A stretch of DNA of 64,000 nt from Pseudomonas baltica (GCF_014235765.1 NZ_JACMYH010000001.1:1612001-1676000); one strand, 5' to 3'; positions 17,291 through 26,558 are shown, numbered from the stretch's first letter. Program-made: numbers and translations. Notes: a model not told the origin generated them from the sequence alone.

Positions 17291-18070
17291 TCAGCTGCGC
17301 ATGCCGCGGCCGCTGACCAGCAACTTCACGCAGGCGAAGTACAGCACCACCGTGGCCACCAGCATGAATGCCACCGCCACGCCGATACTGATATCCGACA
17401 CGCCGAGGATGCCGTAGCGGAAGGCATTGACCATGTGCAGCACCGGATTGGCCAGCGACACGGTCTGCCAGAACGGCGGCAGCAGGCTGATCGAATAGAA
17501 CACCCCACCCAGGTAGGTCAAGGGTGTGAGGACGAAAGTCGGCACGATGGAGATGTCGTCGAAGTTGCGCGCGAACACCGCGTTGACGAAGCCCAGCATG
17601 GAAAAGATCGTGGCGGTCAGCAGCACCACCAGCACCGTGATGCCCAGGTGATGCACCTGCAGATCGGTGAAGAACAACGACAGTGCGGTGACGATGATCC
17701 CGACCATCAAGCCGCGCAACACCCCACCCGCGACATAGCCGATCAGAATGGTGTGCGGCGACAGTGGCGAAACCATCAGCTCTTCGATGGAGCGCTGGAA
17801 CTTGGCGCCGAAGAAACTCGAGACCACGTTGCCGTAGGAGTTGGTGATCACCGACATCATGATCAGCCCCGGCACGATGTACTCCATGTAGCTGAAGCCA
17901 CCCATGCCACCGATCTGCTTGCCGATCAGGTTACCGAAGATGACGAAGTACAGCACCATGGTGATGGCTGGCGGCAGCAGGGTCTGCGGCCAGATCCGCG
18001 TGAAGCGCCGCACTTCGCGGTAGACGATGGTGTTGAGAGCGACCACATTGGCCTGGAATTCGGAACTCAT
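17291..18070 (-). CDS. ABC-2 type transporter permease (YadH-like)
   Basis: 259 aa inner-membrane protein with about six hydrophobic segments. The ABC2_membrane signature includes RIWPQTLLPPAITMVLYFVIFGNLIG and the central region VVSSFFGAKFQRSIEELMVSPLSPHTILIGY. It should form an exporter with the ATPase whose gene overlaps its start by 4 bp. The substrate is not known. A GC-rich hairpin without a T run follows the stop (about 17262-17283). Confidence 0.9.
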   Translation of the reverse strand: MSSEFQANVVALNTIVYREVRRFTRIWPQTLLPPAITMVLYFVIFGNLIGKQIGGMGGFSYMEYIVPGLIMMSVITNSYGNVVSSFFGAKFQRSIEELMVSPLSPHTILIGYVAGGVLRGLMVGIIVTALSLFFTDLQVHHLGITVLVVLLTATIFSMLGFVNAVFARNFDDISIVPTFVLTPLTYLGGVFYSISLLPPFWQTVSLANPVLHMVNAFRYGILGVSDISIGVAVAFMLVATVVLYFACVKLLVSGRGMRS

Positions 18071-18999
18071 ACCGCAACCTTCCTCAGATTCTTCTCCACC
18101 AGAGACACGAACAACTCCTCCAGGCGATTGGTCTTGTTGCGCAGGCTCAACACCGGAATGTTCAACAGCGCCAACTGGCCGAACAGCGAGGTGATGCCGA
18201 TCTCCTTGTCGACCTGCACTTCCAGCGTCTGCGGATTGACCAGGGTGCAGGGGTAGCCTTGCAGCTGCGGCGCCGCGTTGAGCGGCTGGCCCAGATCGAG
18301 CAGAAAGGTCTCCACGTGCAGGGTGCCGAGCAGTTCACGCATGCTGGTGTTCTGGACGATGGTGCCGTGGTCGATGATGCCGATGTTGCGGCACAGCTGC
18401 TCGGCCTCTTCCAGGTAATGGGTGGTGAGGATGATGGTGATGCCTTTTTCGTTCAGCTCGGTGAGGAAGCCCCACATCGAACGCCGCAGTTCGATGTCGA
18501 CGCCGGCGGTGGGCTCATCGAGAATCAGCAGGCGCGGCTCGTGGATCAGCGCCCGTGCGATCATCAAGCGCCGCTTCATGCCGCCCGACAGCGACCGCGA
18601 CGGCGTATCGCGCTTGTCCCACAGCCCCAGCTGGGTCAGATACTGTTCGGCACGCTGCTTGGCGACCTTGGCCGGAATCCCGTAGTAGCCGGCCTGGGTC
18701 ACGACGATGTCGAAGGTCTTCTCGAACTGGTTGAAGTTGAACTCCTGAGGCACCACGCCAATGCTGCGCTTGAGCGCTGCCGGCTGGCGGTCCAGGTCGT
18801 TGCCGAAGATGTTGACCGTGCCGCTGGTCTTGTTGACCAGGGTGGAAAGAATACCGATGGTGGTCGATTTGCCTGCGCCGTTGGGGCCCAGCAGTGCGAA
18901 GAAGTCGCCTTCCGCTACGTCGAGGTCGATGCCGCTGAGGGCCTGAAACCCGTTGCCGTAGGTCTTGGTCAACTGTCGAATGGACAGAGCAGAACTCAT
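18067..18999 (-). CDS. ABC-2 type transporter ATP-binding protein (YadG-like)
   Basis: 310 aa from MSSALSIRQLTKTYG; a long in-frame upstream extension to 19284 is rejected because the ABC domain begins here. Walker A GPNGAGKST, signature LSGGMKRRLMIARALIHEP, Walker B LLILDEPTAGVD and switch ILTTHYLEEAEQ are intact. The C-terminal 80 residues are the extra domain of this exporter class. The stop overlaps the permease start. Confidence 0.92.
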   Translation of the reverse strand: MSSALSIRQLTKTYGNGFQALSGIDLDVAEGDFFALLGPNGAGKSTTIGILSTLVNKTSGTVNIFGNDLDRQPAALKRSIGVVPQEFNFNQFEKTFDIVVTQAGYYGIPAKVAKQRAEQYLTQLGLWDKRDTPSRSLSGGMKRRLMIARALIHEPRLLILDEPTAGVDIELRRSMWGFLTELNEKGITIILTTHYLEEAEQLCRNIGIIDHGTIVQNTSMRELLGTLHVETFLLDLGQPLNAAPQLQGYPCTLVNPQTLEVQVDKEIGITSLFGQLALLNIPVLSLRNKTNRLEELFVSLVEKNLRKVAV

Positions 19000-19383
19000 A
19001 AGGGGTCTATACGCCGTGTTGAGAGTGGTGATGAAGTAAGGGCGACTGCGATGATTTGCAACCAGATGTGTAACAACTGACTCCATGATGGGCGCGGTGA
19101 CCGCCCCCGTAAAGTGACTGCTGTCGATAGTGCACATCAGTCCCACGCGTGCCGCGAGCGCCCATGCAGATAGGGCCACAGCGGCCAGCGAACGTTCCGG
19201 GCAACTGCCTCCGGCCGTCTGCGCCGCGAACTCCCCTACCCTGCAACGGTCACTATCCAGGCAAGTACCGGATCTGTCCCACACCGAAGCTTACGTGCCT
19301 GGCCACCGTTTTCCCGTCTGCCGCCCCGTGTCGACGGCAACTGCAGGTGGTTCGTCCCGCCTGGCTTACACGGAGAAAACACT
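19000..19383. other. 384-bp divergent intergenic region between the ABC-2 exporter and fadE
   Basis: No gene is supported here. Open frames in this stretch have no ribosome site and no family resemblance. It should hold the divergent promoters of the exporter operon and of fadE. The fadE Shine-Dalgarno (CGGAGAAAA) is at its right end. I could not pick a convincing -35/-10 pair. Confidence 0.5.
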
Positions 19384-21831
19384 ATGTTGTTGTTGTGGAT
19401 CGTCGCCCTCGTGGTCGGCATCGCCTGGCTGGCTCATCGGCGCATTGCCGCCCTGCCCGCCATGGGTATCGTCGCCGTGTTTCTGGTGATCATGGGCGCG
19501 GCCAGTCACGCGCCTGGATGGTTGCTGACGCTGCTCTGGCTGTTGCTGATTGCCAGTGCGCTGCCATTGCTGCTGCCAGAGCTGCGCCGCAAGCATTTCA
19601 GCGCGCCCTTGTTTCGCTGGTTCAAGAAGACCCTGCCGCCGATGTCCGACACCGAGCGCGATGCGATCGACGCCGGAACGGTCTGGTGGGATGGCGAATT
19701 GTTCAGCGGCCGGCCCGACTGGAACACCTTGCTGGCCTATCCCAAGGTGCAGTTGAGCGCGGAAGAGCAAGCATTCATCGACGGCCCGACCGAGCAACTC
19801 TGCGCCATGGTCAGCGACTGGCAGATCGGTCAGGACATGGACCTGCCGCCGGCCGCCTGGACCCACATCAAAGGGCATGGCTTTTTCGCCCTGATCATTC
19901 CAAAGGAATATGGCGGCAAGGGCTTTTCGGCCTACGCCCACTCCCAGGTAGCGATGAAGCTGGCCACTCGCAGCGGCGACCTCGCGTCTACCGTCATGGT
20001 GCCGAACTCGCTCGGCCCCGCTGAACTGCTGCTGCACTACGGCACCGACGAGCAGCGCAATCACTACCTGCCTCGCCTGGCACGGGGCGACGACATCCCC
20101 TGCTTCGCGCTCACCGGCCCCCTGGCAGGCTCGGATGCGGGCGCGATGCCCGACGTCGGTGTCATCTGCAAAGGCCAGTGGCAGGGTGAAGAAGTCATCG
20201 GCATCCGCCTGACCTGGGAAAAGCGTTACATCACCCTGGGTCCGATCGCCACCCTGCTTGGCCTGGCCTTCAAGGCCCACGACCCCGAGCACTTGCTGGG
20301 TGACAAGGAAAACCTGGGCATCAGCCTGGCGCTGATTCCGACCGACACACCGGGCGTGGAAATCGGTCGTCGCCACTTGCCACTCGGCGCTGCGTTCATG
20401 AACGGGCCGAATTCGGGCAAGGACGTGTTCATCCCCCTCGACTACCTCATCGGCGGCCAGCCGATGCTGGGCAAGGGCTGGATGATGCTGATGAATTGCC
20501 TGTCGGTGGGTCGTTCGATCTCCTTGCCGGCAGTCGGCACCGGTGCCGCCAAGTACACCAGCCTGGTCACAGGCCAATACGCGCAGATTCGCGAGCAGTT
20601 CAACGTCCCGCTGGCGGCCTTCGAAGGGATCCAGGAATCCCTCGCCAGGATTGGTGGCAACGCCTGGTTGATGGACAGCGCCCGCATGCTGACCGCCAAT
20701 GCGGTGGACCTGGGGGAGAAACCCTCGGTGCTTTCGGCCATTCTCAAGTACCACCTGACCGAACGCGGCCGCGATTGCATCACCCACGCCATGGATGTCC
20801 ACGGTGGCAAGGGCATCATCATGGGCCCCAACAACTACCTGGGTCGCAACTGGCAGGGCGCACCGATCTTCATCACCGTGGAGGGCGCGAACATTCTGTC
20901 GCGCAACCTGATGATCTTCGGCCAGGGTGCCATCCGCTGCCACCCGTTCGTGCTCAAGGAAATGGCCCTGGCTGGCCGCGAAGACCAGGATCAGGCACTG
21001 CTGGAGTTCGACGCGCTGCTGCTCAAGCACATCGGCTTCGCCGTCGGTAACGCGGCCAGTACCTTTGTCTTGAACCTGGGCCTGGGCCACTTCGAACAGG
21101 CGCCGGGTGACCGTCTTGCCCAAGGCTATTTCCGCGCCCTGAACCGACAGGCAGCTGCCTTTGCCCTGCTGGCGGACCTGAGCATGATGCTGCTCGGTGG
21201 CGAGCTCAAGCGTCGCGAGCGGCTGTCGGCGCGTCTGGGCGATGTGCTCAGCTACCTGTACCTGAGTTCTGCAGCGCTCAAGCGCTATCACGACCAGAAC
21301 TCGCCCGAGCATCTGCGGCCGCTGTTGTGCTGGGCCATGGAAGAAAGCCTGGGCCAGGCCGAGCACGCGCTGGATGGCATCTTGAAAAACTTCCCCAACA
21401 AGGCGCTCGGGTATCTGCTGCGTGGCGTAGTCTTCCCGTTCGGTCGGCGACACACCGGGCCTTCCGACAAGCTGGAAGCCGAAGTGGCGGCCATCACCGG
21501 TCGCCACAAAGGCGACCCGGCGCTGGAAGAACTGCTGGCCGGCTGCTACCGCCCACAGGGCGCGGACGATCCGGTCGGCGCGCTGCAAGTGGCGTTCGAC
21601 CTGCTGCGCGACAGCCAGCCGCTGCACAGGAAACTGCAACAGGCCTACAAGGCACGGCAATTCAGCGCTACACCCGGCCAGTCGCTGATCGATGCAGCCC
21701 TGCACGCCGGCGTGCTGCAACCCGCCGAGGCGCAGACCCTGCAACAGGCAGAAGCTGCACGGCGCAAGGTGATCGACGTCGACGACTTCAGCAAGGAAGA
21801 GCTGCTGCCCACTGCGGACAAGGTCCGCTGA
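19384..21831 (+). CDS. fadE: acyl-CoA dehydrogenase FadE
   Basis: 815 aa, close to the 814 aa of E. coli FadE and far longer than ordinary acyl-CoA dehydrogenases. Two N-terminal hydrophobic helices (LLLWIVALVVGIAWLAH and VVFLVIMGAASH-like) are followed by the dehydrogenase core from about residue 80 (CFALTGPLAGSDAGAMPDVGV for FAD/substrate binding, DVHGGKGI late in the core) and a long C-terminal extension typical of FadE. It catalyses the first oxidation step of fatty-acid beta-oxidation at the membrane. GGAG precedes the ATG. Confidence 0.93.
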   Translation: MLLLWIVALVVGIAWLAHRRIAALPAMGIVAVFLVIMGAASHAPGWLLTLLWLLLIASALPLLLPELRRKHFSAPLFRWFKKTLPPMSDTERDAIDAGTVWWDGELFSGRPDWNTLLAYPKVQLSAEEQAFIDGPTEQLCAMVSDWQIGQDMDLPPAAWTHIKGHGFFALIIPKEYGGKGFSAYAHSQVAMKLATRSGDLASTVMVPNSLGPAELLLHYGTDEQRNHYLPRLARGDDIPCFALTGPLAGSDAGAMPDVGVICKGQWQGEEVIGIRLTWEKRYITLGPIATLLGLAFKAHDPEHLLGDKENLGISLALIPTDTPGVEIGRRHLPLGAAFMNGPNSGKDVFIPLDYLIGGQPMLGKGWMMLMNCLSVGRSISLPAVGTGAAKYTSLVTGQYAQIREQFNVPLAAFEGIQESLARIGGNAWLMDSARMLTANAVDLGEKPSVLSAILKYHLTERGRDCITHAMDVHGGKGIIMGPNNYLGRNWQGAPIFITVEGANILSRNLMIFGQGAIRCHPFVLKEMALAGREDQDQALLEFDALLLKHIGFAVGNAASTFVLNLGLGHFEQAPGDRLAQGYFRALNRQAAAFALLADLSMMLLGGELKRRERLSARLGDVLSYLYLSSAALKRYHDQNSPEHLRPLLCWAMEESLGQAEHALDGILKNFPNKALGYLLRGVVFPFGRRHTGPSDKLEAEVAAITGRHKGDPALEELLAGCYRPQGADDPVGALQVAFDLLRDSQPLHRKLQQAYKARQFSATPGQSLIDAALHAGVLQPAEAQTLQQAEAARRKVIDVDDFSKEELLPTADKVR

Positions 21832-21903
21832 GGATCAGCGAAAAGACAGCGGGCGCGTGGAGCTTTATACTCCCGCGCCCGTTTCGCTCAAGAGGACCCC
21901 ACC

Positions 21904-22314
21904 ATGGCCATTAACCATCTCGAATACCACCTTGTCCTGCTCGACCATCTGCGCAGCATCCTCGTGGCTCTGGGCGAGGCGGAGCAGGTCCCTGAGGAAA
22001 GCCACGCGCTGTTTCTCGAGCGCTTCGATGAGCTGCGCGCGCAACTGCCGGTCGACCCGGTGGAAAGCCAGTACCTGGGCCAGGACATCATGTGCCAGGT
22101 GATCACCCGCTACCCGCAGGTCGCCCACCTGGTGCCGCGCGACCTGCTGTGGTTCTTCGCCGGCGACTGCCTGCACTACATGCCCGACGAAGAAATCGCG
22201 CTGTACCAGGCGCTGGAAGAGCGCCGTTTCGAAGCCGAGGAGAACGACGAACCCTTCGACTGGAATCAGGAGAAGCAATTGATGGCGATGTCAGGGCCAC
22301 AAAGTCACCACTGA
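21904..22314 (+). CDS. PA2817-like conserved hypothetical protein
   Basis: 136 aa, soluble and strongly acidic. It starts MAINHLEYHLVLLDHLRSIL, and WFFAGDCLHYMPDEEIALYQ is the most distinctive block. It resembles a Pseudomonas-wide family encoded near fadE (PA2817 in P. aeruginosa, from memory). No function is known. A GC-rich inverted repeat between fadE and this gene (about 21848-21882) may partly terminate the fadE transcript. Confidence 0.75.
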   Translation: MAINHLEYHLVLLDHLRSILVALGEAEQVPEESHALFLERFDELRAQLPVDPVESQYLGQDIMCQVITRYPQVAHLVPRDLLWFFAGDCLHYMPDEEIALYQALEERRFEAEENDEPFDWNQEKQLMAMSGPQSHH

Positions 22315-22358
22315 TCCCGCGTCACTTCGCTGTCGCAATGACGGCGAAGGCTGGCATG

Positions 22359-22370
22359 CATAAGCTGATA
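22359..22370 (-). promoter_or_regulatory. candidate sulfur-regulon dyad, site 1
   Basis: CATAAGCTGATA lies 130 bp before the sulfonate-type binding-protein gene. It differs at one base from CATAAGCTAATA, the complement of part of site 3 between the LysR and thiol dioxygenase genes. It is an AT-rich island in GC-rich DNA. Which regulator reads it is unknown. Confidence 0.35.
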
Positions 22371-22499
22371 ACCAAACGCCATTACCCTCTTCACCGCCAC
22401 TCTTCTATAGTCGCCCCACCGGAACACCGGCCATGCCCTTCCCCGTTCTCTTCGAGCCGACCGCGCCCCGCGGATGCGTCGGAGACGAGACTTGAAACC

Positions 22500-23465
22500 A
22501 TGTCCACCCTCTTCACCCCGCGGCACCTGCTTGCCGCCAGCCTCAGCGTTGCGCTCGGCGTTGCCTTCAGCTTTTCGGCAGCGGCAGAAACCCAGCTGCG
22601 CATCGGTTACCAGAAGTCCTCGACGCTGATGGTGCTGCTCAAGCAGCAAGGTACGCTGGAGAAGCAACTGGCAGACAAAGGCGTGCGCGTCAGCTGGCAC
22701 GAATTTGCCAGTGGCCAGCCGCTGCTCGAAGCGCTTAACGTCGGCAACGTCGACCTGTCGGCAGACGTTGCCGACACGGTGCCGGTGTTCGCTCAAGCTG
22801 CCGGCGGCAAGCTCACCTACTACGCGTCCGAATCGGCTTCACCGCAGGCCCAGGCGATTCTGGTTCGGCAAGACTCACCGCTGAAGTCGCTGGCAGACCT
22901 GCGTGGCCATACCGTAGCAGTCACCAAGGCGGCCGGGGCTCACTACCTGCTGCTGGCGGCCCTGCGCAAGGGTAATCTGACGTTCACTGACATCAAGCCG
23001 GCCTACCTGACCATCGCCGACGGCCGCGCCGCCTTCGAAAACCAGAAGGTGGATGCCTGGGTGGCGTGGGAACCGTTCCTCAGTGCCGCGCAGCAGCACC
23101 AACCTACCCGCGTACTGGCGGGCAGCGAAGGCCTAGCGGCGTACAAGCGCTACTATCTGGCAGGCACGCCTTATGCGAAGGCCAACCCGGCGATCCTGAA
23201 AACGGTGTTCGACGACTTGGCCGAAACTGGCAAATGGGTCAAGGCGAACCCGGCCGACGCCGCCGCGATTCTGGGTCCGCTCTGGGGCAATCTTGACCCG
23301 GCAGTGGTGCAGCAGGCGAACGCCCGCCGCAGCTACGATGTGCAGCCCGTCACCCGCGAAGGATTGGCCGAGCAGCAGAAGATCGCCGATGCCTTTCACG
23401 ACGAGAAGCTGATTCCCAAGCGGATCGATGCGGTGAACGTGGAGGTGTGGGCGCCGGGCGAGTAA
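22500..23465 (+). CDS. aliphatic sulfonate-type ABC substrate-binding protein (SsuA-like)
   Basis: 321 aa from ATG 22500 (MSTLFTPRHLLAASLSVALG). The signal peptide ends near AAA-ETQ, so the protein is periplasmic. NMT1/SsuA-family motifs are RIGYQKSSTLMVLLKQQGTLE and VNVEVWAPG, with DLSADVADTVPVFAQA in the ligand domain. It probably binds alkane sulfonates. There is no permease or ATPase gene beside it; the nearest SsuC/SsuB-type pair is at 29728-31372. The gene lies at the left edge of the sulfur locus and carries a copy of the shared promoter motif. Confidence 0.87.
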   Translation: MSTLFTPRHLLAASLSVALGVAFSFSAAAETQLRIGYQKSSTLMVLLKQQGTLEKQLADKGVRVSWHEFASGQPLLEALNVGNVDLSADVADTVPVFAQAAGGKLTYYASESASPQAQAILVRQDSPLKSLADLRGHTVAVTKAAGAHYLLLAALRKGNLTFTDIKPAYLTIADGRAAFENQKVDAWVAWEPFLSAAQQHQPTRVLAGSEGLAAYKRYYLAGTPYAKANPAILKTVFDDLAETGKWVKANPADAAAILGPLWGNLDPAVVQQANARRSYDVQPVTREGLAEQQKIADAFHDEKLIPKRIDAVNVEVWAPGE

Positions 23466-23561
23466 TCCAACGACGCACTCCCAGGATCTGTGCGGCGGCC
23501 CCTCACCTGCCGCCGCCAACCGGGCCGGAAAACGCAGCCCATGAGCAGTCCACTGCTCCGA

Positions 23562-24128
23562 TTACGCCGCAGACAAATGCTCGTAGAGAATCACCGCACC
23601 GACCAGCATCAACACGATGCCGCCCACGATTTCCGCGCGCTTGCCCACCACGACGCCCAGTACCCGACCCAGCATCACGCCGATCGTGACCATGACCGTG
23701 GTCGCCACGCCGATGGCGGCGGCTGCAATCCAGATGTTCACGTCGACGAAGGCCAGGCCTACGCCAACCGCAAGAGCATCGATGCTGGTGGCAAAGGCGG
23801 TGACGGCCAGAATGGCAAAGGAATGCTGTTGCGGCTTGTCCTCTTCCGGGGCTTCATCCTTGACGCCGTTGTAGATCATGTGCAGCCCAAGTGCCACCAA
23901 CAGCACGAAGGCGATCCAGTGGTCGAAGTCTTGAACGTACTCAGTGGCCGCCTGGCCTATGAACCACCCTATCAAGGGGGTAATGGTCTCGATAGCACCG
24001 AAGATGACACCCGTACGAAGTGCTTCCGTGAATCGCGGTTTGTGCAGTGTCGCGCCTTTGCCGATGGCGGCGGCGAAGGCGTCGGTGGACATCGCCAGGG
24101 CGACGAAGATGATGGAAATGGGGTTCAC
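23562..24128 (-). CDS. mntP: manganese efflux pump MntP
   Basis: 188 aa from a GTG start at 24128 (read as [21 protein letters not shown]). The family N-terminus begins exactly here; the longer frame to 24299 would run through the riboswitch. Six membrane helices are visible. The conserved acidic residues in [12 protein letters not shown] and [16 protein letters not shown] form the Mn2+ path in this family. It exports excess Mn2+. A yybP-ykoY type aptamer precedes it on the same strand. Confidence 0.93.
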   Translation of the reverse strand: MNPISIIFVALAMSTDAFAAAIGKGATLHKPRFTEALRTGVIFGAIETITPLIGWFIGQAATEYVQDFDHWIAFVLLVALGLHMIYNGVKDEAPEEDKPQQHSFAILAVTAFATSIDALAVGVGLAFVDVNIWIAAAAIGVATTVMVTIGVMLGRVLGVVVGKRAEIVGGIVLMLVGAVILYEHLSAA

Positions 24129-24195
24129 GGTCGAAGATCCAGCCGGGCTATGAGTCAACGACGCGACCACACGCCCGGCTTTAGGCATGGATGCA

Positions 24196-24299
24196 TCGTT
24201 GGTCTCACCAACCACAAGGTGTTCGTGCCACGGCAGGCAGCCGAGAATGTTGACACGAACGCGCTGGACCGAGGTCCAGAGCAGGCTACTCCCCAACAA
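24196..24299 (-). promoter_or_regulatory. yybP-ykoY manganese riboswitch upstream of mntP
   Basis: On the minus strand the RNA has the hallmark GGGGAGUAGCC (complement of 24284-24294), then GUCAACAUUCUCGG, and a GAGACC element. TTGTTGG at the 5' end and CCAACGA at the 3' end can pair as stem P1. These are consensus features of the Mn2+-sensing yybP-ykoY aptamer, which commonly controls mntP and alx. Downstream, AGCCGGGC and GCCCGGCT form a hairpin whose 3' arm abuts the GGATC ribosome site before the GTG start, so Mn2+ may act on translation start. Confidence 0.85.
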
Positions 24300-24354
24300 G
24301 GGACGCCACTGTAATCAGCGGCACATGAAAATTTCGTGAGCCCGTTGATGGGTG

Positions 24355-25479
24355 TCAGAGCGCCAGTGCCTGACGCCCTATTGCAACCAGGGCGCTGTCA
24401 TCCTGGGGGGTATGAATGCGCGCGCAGAGCACGTTGCGGTAGTGCCTTTCCAGCGCGTTGCGACGGTCCAGCGCCGGGTTGCCGCCGGCTTCGATGGCCA
24501 GGGTCACCGCGCGTATGGCCTGGTTGCACACCAGGTACTTGATGGCGGGCCAGCGCTCGGCGGGCAGCCGGCCTTCGGCGGCCGATTGCAACAGGGCCTG
24601 GTTGGCCAGCAGCAGGCTATCGATCTCGCCGACCCGCTCCTGGAAGCGCGGCAGCGTCGCCAGGGCGGCACCGAGATTGGCCGGTACGCGGTGCTGCAGC
24701 CAATCGATGAACGAATCACGTGCGGCCTGGGCGACGCCGTCGTAGACACTGGACATCAGCACCGCCATCCACAGCAGGCCTTCGCCGTCCAGTTCCGGCT
24801 GCGGCGTGCTGGCCGGACTTACGCTGACGGCCTGGTCGAACGGCACCAGCACGTCGTCGAAGACCACATCGTGGCTGCACGTGGCACGCATGCCCAAGTG
24901 GTCCCAGGTGTCTTCGATGGTGATTCCGGGGGTGTCTCGGTGCACCAGCCAGGAACCCACCAACGGATCGTCATCATCGCTGCGCGCCCACACCAGCAGC
25001 CAGGTCAGGCCGTGGCTGCCGGTGGAATAGATCTTGCGGCCGTCCAGTCGCCAGCCCTCGGCGGTACGTCGCGCCACGGTGTTGGGCAGGCCGCCGCGGG
25101 CCGGCGTGCCCAGTTCGGGCTCGACCCGTAGCGAGTTGATCAGCGCCCCGCTTTCCACGGCGTCCAGCGCCAGACGCTGCTTCCATGCCTGAGGCCAACG
25201 CTCGCTCTGGTGCAGGCGGGCCTGCTGCAGGTACTGCATGACCAGGATCAACGCCGTCGCCGGCTCGCCCTTGGCGACTGCCGCCACCACTTTCTGCGCC
25301 GTGGGCAGGTCGGCCCCGCCGCCGCCATAGGCCGTGGGCACGGTCAGCGCGAGCAGGCCGAGGCTGTGCAGGTGGTCGATGTTGTCATGGGGGAACTCGC
25401 CACTGCGGTCGTAGCGCTCGGCGTGCAGTGCCATTCGTTCGGTGAGCGCGGCAAGGGCGTCGGGGTCGAGTGCGGTCAT
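24355..25479 (-). CDS. acyl-CoA dehydrogenase-fold flavoprotein (DszC/SfnB-like)
   Basis: 374 aa. It starts MTALDPDALAALTERMALHA, with ACGGAG before the ATG. The N-terminal helical domain has LGLLALTVPTAYGGGGADLP. The middle beta domain has GWRLDGRKIYSTGSHGLTWLLVWA, and the C-terminus is a four-helix domain. It belongs to the acyl-CoA dehydrogenase superfamily, in the branch that includes FMNH2-dependent sulfur-compound monooxygenases and SfnB. The adjacent thiol dioxygenase also recalls the Acd-type desulfinases of 3-sulfinopropionyl-CoA breakdown. Monooxygenase or desulfinase activity cannot be decided from sequence. Confidence 0.8.
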   Translation of the reverse strand: MTALDPDALAALTERMALHAERYDRSGEFPHDNIDHLHSLGLLALTVPTAYGGGGADLPTAQKVVAAVAKGEPATALILVMQYLQQARLHQSERWPQAWKQRLALDAVESGALINSLRVEPELGTPARGGLPNTVARRTAEGWRLDGRKIYSTGSHGLTWLLVWARSDDDDPLVGSWLVHRDTPGITIEDTWDHLGMRATCSHDVVFDDVLVPFDQAVSVSPASTPQPELDGEGLLWMAVLMSSVYDGVAQAARDSFIDWLQHRVPANLGAALATLPRFQERVGEIDSLLLANQALLQSAAEGRLPAERWPAIKYLVCNQAIRAVTLAIEAGGNPALDRRNALERHYRNVLCARIHTPQDDSALVAIGRQALAL

Positions 25480-25597
25480 GGGAAAACTCCGTCGTGCCGT
25501 TCGATAACGGCAGGCCGGCGACGGCGCGACTCACCGCACGGCAGATTGATTTGGGCCAATCTACCTAATCCCCATTACATGAGTAAAGCTCATTTTA

Positions 25598-25617
25598 GGC
25601 ATATCTTAATATGCGAA
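25598..25617 (-). promoter_or_regulatory. candidate sulfur-regulon dyad, site 2
   Basis: The minus strand reads TTCGCATATTAAGATATGCC, containing the 6-bp arms GCATAT/ATATGC. It lies about 120 bp before the flavoprotein gene and shares TTCGCATATTA-N3-TATG with site 3. A second dyad, ATGAG-N5-CTCAT, lies next to it at about 25579-25593, closer to the gene. Confidence 0.5.
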
Positions 25618-25638
25618 ACTCGCACACATCTCGCCACA

Positions 25639-26532
25639 TCAGTCCGTATTCATCCCGTACGCGACGCTTTCCCCGAACAGCCTGATCGCGCCTTGCAGGT
25701 TGCCGACGAACGCCGCATGCACCAGCCACAGGTCGACCATGGGTTTGAAATCCGCCACCTGCAGAACCTGCAGTTGTTCGCGGTGGCGACTGTGCTGCAA
25801 CAGCGGTGCCGGGACCAGACCCAGGCCCATGCCGCTGGCCGCCAGGCCCAGTTGCAGGTCGGTGCCGAAGGTCTCCAGGTTCAGTTTCAGGCTCAGGCCC
25901 TGCTCGGCCAAGGCGTGCGAGAGGCCAGCGCGAAAGCCACAGCCATCGGGATTGAGCACCCAACCCTCGCCTTGGCAGTCGGCCAGCTTGCAGCGTTTGC
26001 CGAAATCCAGGCCCTTGGCCCCAACCACCAGCAGCGGCATGCGTGCCAGCGAGTGACCCACCACGCCGTCGGGAAACACCTTGCCTGCCGGGAACAACGC
26101 CGCAGCCGCATCCAGCTCACGGTGCTGGATGCGCTGGACCAACTGCCCACCCCAGCCGTGGACGACCTGCACGTGCAGGTCGGCGAAGCGCTGCTTCAGG
26201 GCGTGCAGGGCATCGAGCAGCACGGCGTCGCCGACCGTCTGCGGCACGCCGAGACGCAGCGTGCCGGAGGGTAGCGCGTCTTCGTTCACCAGCTCGTGCA
26301 GCGAATCGACCTCGCGCATCACGCCCTGGCAGCGTTCATACACGCGCAGGCCGATGGCCGTGGGTTTCATCGGCTTGGTGTGCCGGTCGAGCAGAATTGC
26401 GCCCAGCGACTCTTCGAGACTTTGCAGGCGCCGGGTGACGGCGGACTGAGTCAGCTGCAGGGATTCGGCGGCCACGCTCAGGGACTGCAGGCGCACGACT
26501 GCCAGGAACGCTTGGATGTCATCTATCTTCAT
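25639..26532 (-). CDS. LysR family transcriptional regulator
   Basis: 297 aa. N-terminal winged helix-turn-helix (about 1-65): MKIDDIQAFLAVVRLQSLSV, then LTQSAVTRRLQSLEESLGAI. The C-terminal co-inducer domain follows from about residue 90. It is divergent from the thiol dioxygenase gene with a 94-bp gap, the usual LysR target layout, and lies upstream of the flavoprotein gene on the same strand. It probably controls the dioxygenase-rhodanese operon and perhaps other sulfur genes nearby. The effector is unknown. The orthologous position in P. aeruginosa would be PA2601 (from memory). Confidence 0.92.
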   Translation of the reverse strand: MKIDDIQAFLAVVRLQSLSVAAESLQLTQSAVTRRLQSLEESLGAILLDRHTKPMKPTAIGLRVYERCQGVMREVDSLHELVNEDALPSGTLRLGVPQTVGDAVLLDALHALKQRFADLHVQVVHGWGGQLVQRIQHRELDAAAALFPAGKVFPDGVVGHSLARMPLLVVGAKGLDFGKRCKLADCQGEGWVLNPDGCGFRAGLSHALAEQGLSLKLNLETFGTDLQLGLAASGMGLGLVPAPLLQHSRHREQLQVLQVADFKPMVDLWLVHAAFVGNLQGAIRLFGESVAYGMNTD

Positions 26533-26538
26533 TCGCTT

Positions 26539-26558
26539 TTCGCATATTAGCTTATGAA
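26539..26558 (+). promoter_or_regulatory. candidate LysR operator, site 3, in the LysR/thiol dioxygenase gap
   Basis: TTCGCATATTAGCTTATGAA starts 7 bp from the LysR start codon and ends 69 bp before the dioxygenase start. The arms CATA/TATG flank TTAGCT. It matches site 2 at TTCGCATATTA-N3-TATG and site 1 over 11 of 12 bases. Its place between a LysR gene and a divergent target makes it the most likely autoregulatory and activating site. Confidence 0.5.

Noticed and set aside
18067-19284. Long form of the ABC-2 ATPase beginning at 19284
   Set aside because: The extra 95 residues have no ABC homology and would occupy the divergent promoter region of fadE.
19366-21744. 792-codon open frame antisense to fadE
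   Set aside because: It is a shadow of a GC-rich gene: no family motifs, Gln/Arg-rich composition, and the opposite strand encodes complete FadE.
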